From Micromonospora saelicesensis (lineage in GTDB: Bacteria; Actinomycetota; Actinomycetes; Mycobacteriales; Micromonosporaceae), in the NCBI RefSeq assembly GCF_900091575.1, contig NZ_FMCR01000007.1:248001-312000 (forward strand): a stretch of DNA of 64,000 bases. The letters run 5' to 3'. Made by a program: the position numbers and the translations under genes. Of the stretch, positions 63,650-64,000 are shown one piece after another. The number at the start of each line of letters is the position of its first letter. The stretch's first letter is position 1. The notes under the pieces were generated by a model. It had not been told where the DNA came from, searched no databases, and saw only the letters and a list, made by a program, of their open reading frames with translations.

Positions 63650-64000
63650 TTCGCCCTTCCGGTGATGGCGCCCTCGATGTCGCGGCGGAGCAGGAACCGC
63701 TGGAACAGCAGCGCCGCCACGAAGGAGATGACGAACAGGATTACCGCCACAGCGTTGCCGTAGCCCCACAGCCGGGCGAAGAACCCGTTGTCCACCATGT
63801 ATGTCGCCATGGTGGCCGACGCACCGAGGGACCGCACCGCGGGCACCGAGGTCACCCAGATCATGTCGAAGATCTGCAGCGAGCCGATCATGGACAGGAA
63901 CATCCAGATCCGGATCGTCGGGCCGAGCAGCGGGATCGTGACGTGCCGTTGGATCTGCCACCAGCTCGCGCCGTCGATGGCCGCCGCCTCGGTCAGCTCG
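63646..64000 (-). CDS. Carbohydrate ABC transporter permease (MalF type), 5'-truncated
   Basis: The visible 118 residues are the C-terminal part of a CUT1 permease. The EAA loop begins right at the window edge (ELTEAAAIDGASWW). Three TM segments follow (for example IWMFLSMIGSLQIFDMIWV and VAVILFVISFVAALLF). The start and any binding-protein gene lie beyond base 64000. Confidence 0.92.
   Translation of the reverse strand, partial: ELTEAAAIDGASWWQIQRHVTIPLLGPTIRIWMFLSMIGSLQIFDMIWVTSVPAVRSLGASATMATYMVDNGFFARLWGYGNAVAVILFVISFVAALLFQRFLLRRDIEGAITGRAK

Overview
The window is high-GC DNA (roughly 70 percent or more by eye), with GTG/ATG starts, GGAGG-type ribosome binding sites, stop/start overlaps (ATGA, GTGA) and gene families typical of filamentous actinobacteria. 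These include FurA-KatG, an ECF42 sigma factor with its DGPF partner, a PknB-like kinase, and CBM2-linked xylanases. A soil or plant-associated member of the Micromonosporaceae (Micromonospora-like) fits best. That is inferred from content; there is no rRNA or tRNA here to prove it. I recognised no tRNA, rRNA, CRISPR array, phage or complete insertion sequence.

Layout. 1-7882: the 3' end of a glycoside hydrolase gene, then a minus-strand exopolysaccharide operon (glycosyltransferase, Wzy-type polymerase/ligase, Wzz-like protein, Wzx-like flippase, sulfotransferase). 8059-11474: a reactive-sulfur module (TauE exporter, rhodanese-DUF2892, MBL-rhodanese, CstR-like repressor) with two near-identical operator palindromes. 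11589-14314: furA-katG. 14516-16077: DGPF/YCII protein plus ECF42 sigma with a matching promoter. 16508-23333: secreted GH11-CBM2 xylanase, Ser/Thr kinase, SGNH lipase, a DHFR-like reductase, an acetyltransferase and a CBM2-GH62 arabinofuranosidase under a CelR/CebR-type box. 23520-30289: a redox operon (AhpD-like protein, DUF6220-like membrane protein, membrane-anchored multicopper oxidase, OsmC, lipoprotein) divergent from a NarL-type two-component system. 30397-31891: an unknown protein and a methyltransferase.

32024-45716 is a sugar/uronate utilisation region: FGGY kinase, a four-gene ABC importer, a LacI regulator, a 1153-residue GH67 alpha-glucuronidase fusion and a GH95 fucosidase. One palindrome (GGCAAC-N2-GTTGCC) recurs upstream of the importer and of the GH67 gene, so the LacI protein probably controls both. 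46187-50474 holds a DUF3800 protein, an XRE/MmyB regulator facing a DUF1330 gene, a hydrolase and two small membrane proteins. 50593-53688 has an ECF sigma/anti-sigma-like pair and a secreted SMP-30 protein.

53740-58681 is the most unusual part: a 1360-residue CHAT protease-STAND NTPase-TPR protein divergent from a two-gene unit encoding a 53-residue acidic protein and a three-TM membrane protein. This looks like a conflict/immunity-type sensor-protease-effector module. The window closes with a HAD phosphatase-DUF2236 pair and a GH3 glycosidase operon with two ABC permeases, the last cut by the window end.

Across the window, a dispersed repeat of about 100 bp with a palindromic core (TATACCTC-N-GAGGTATA) sits in two convergent intergenic gaps. 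A shorter relative of that core lies in front of the XRE regulator gene.
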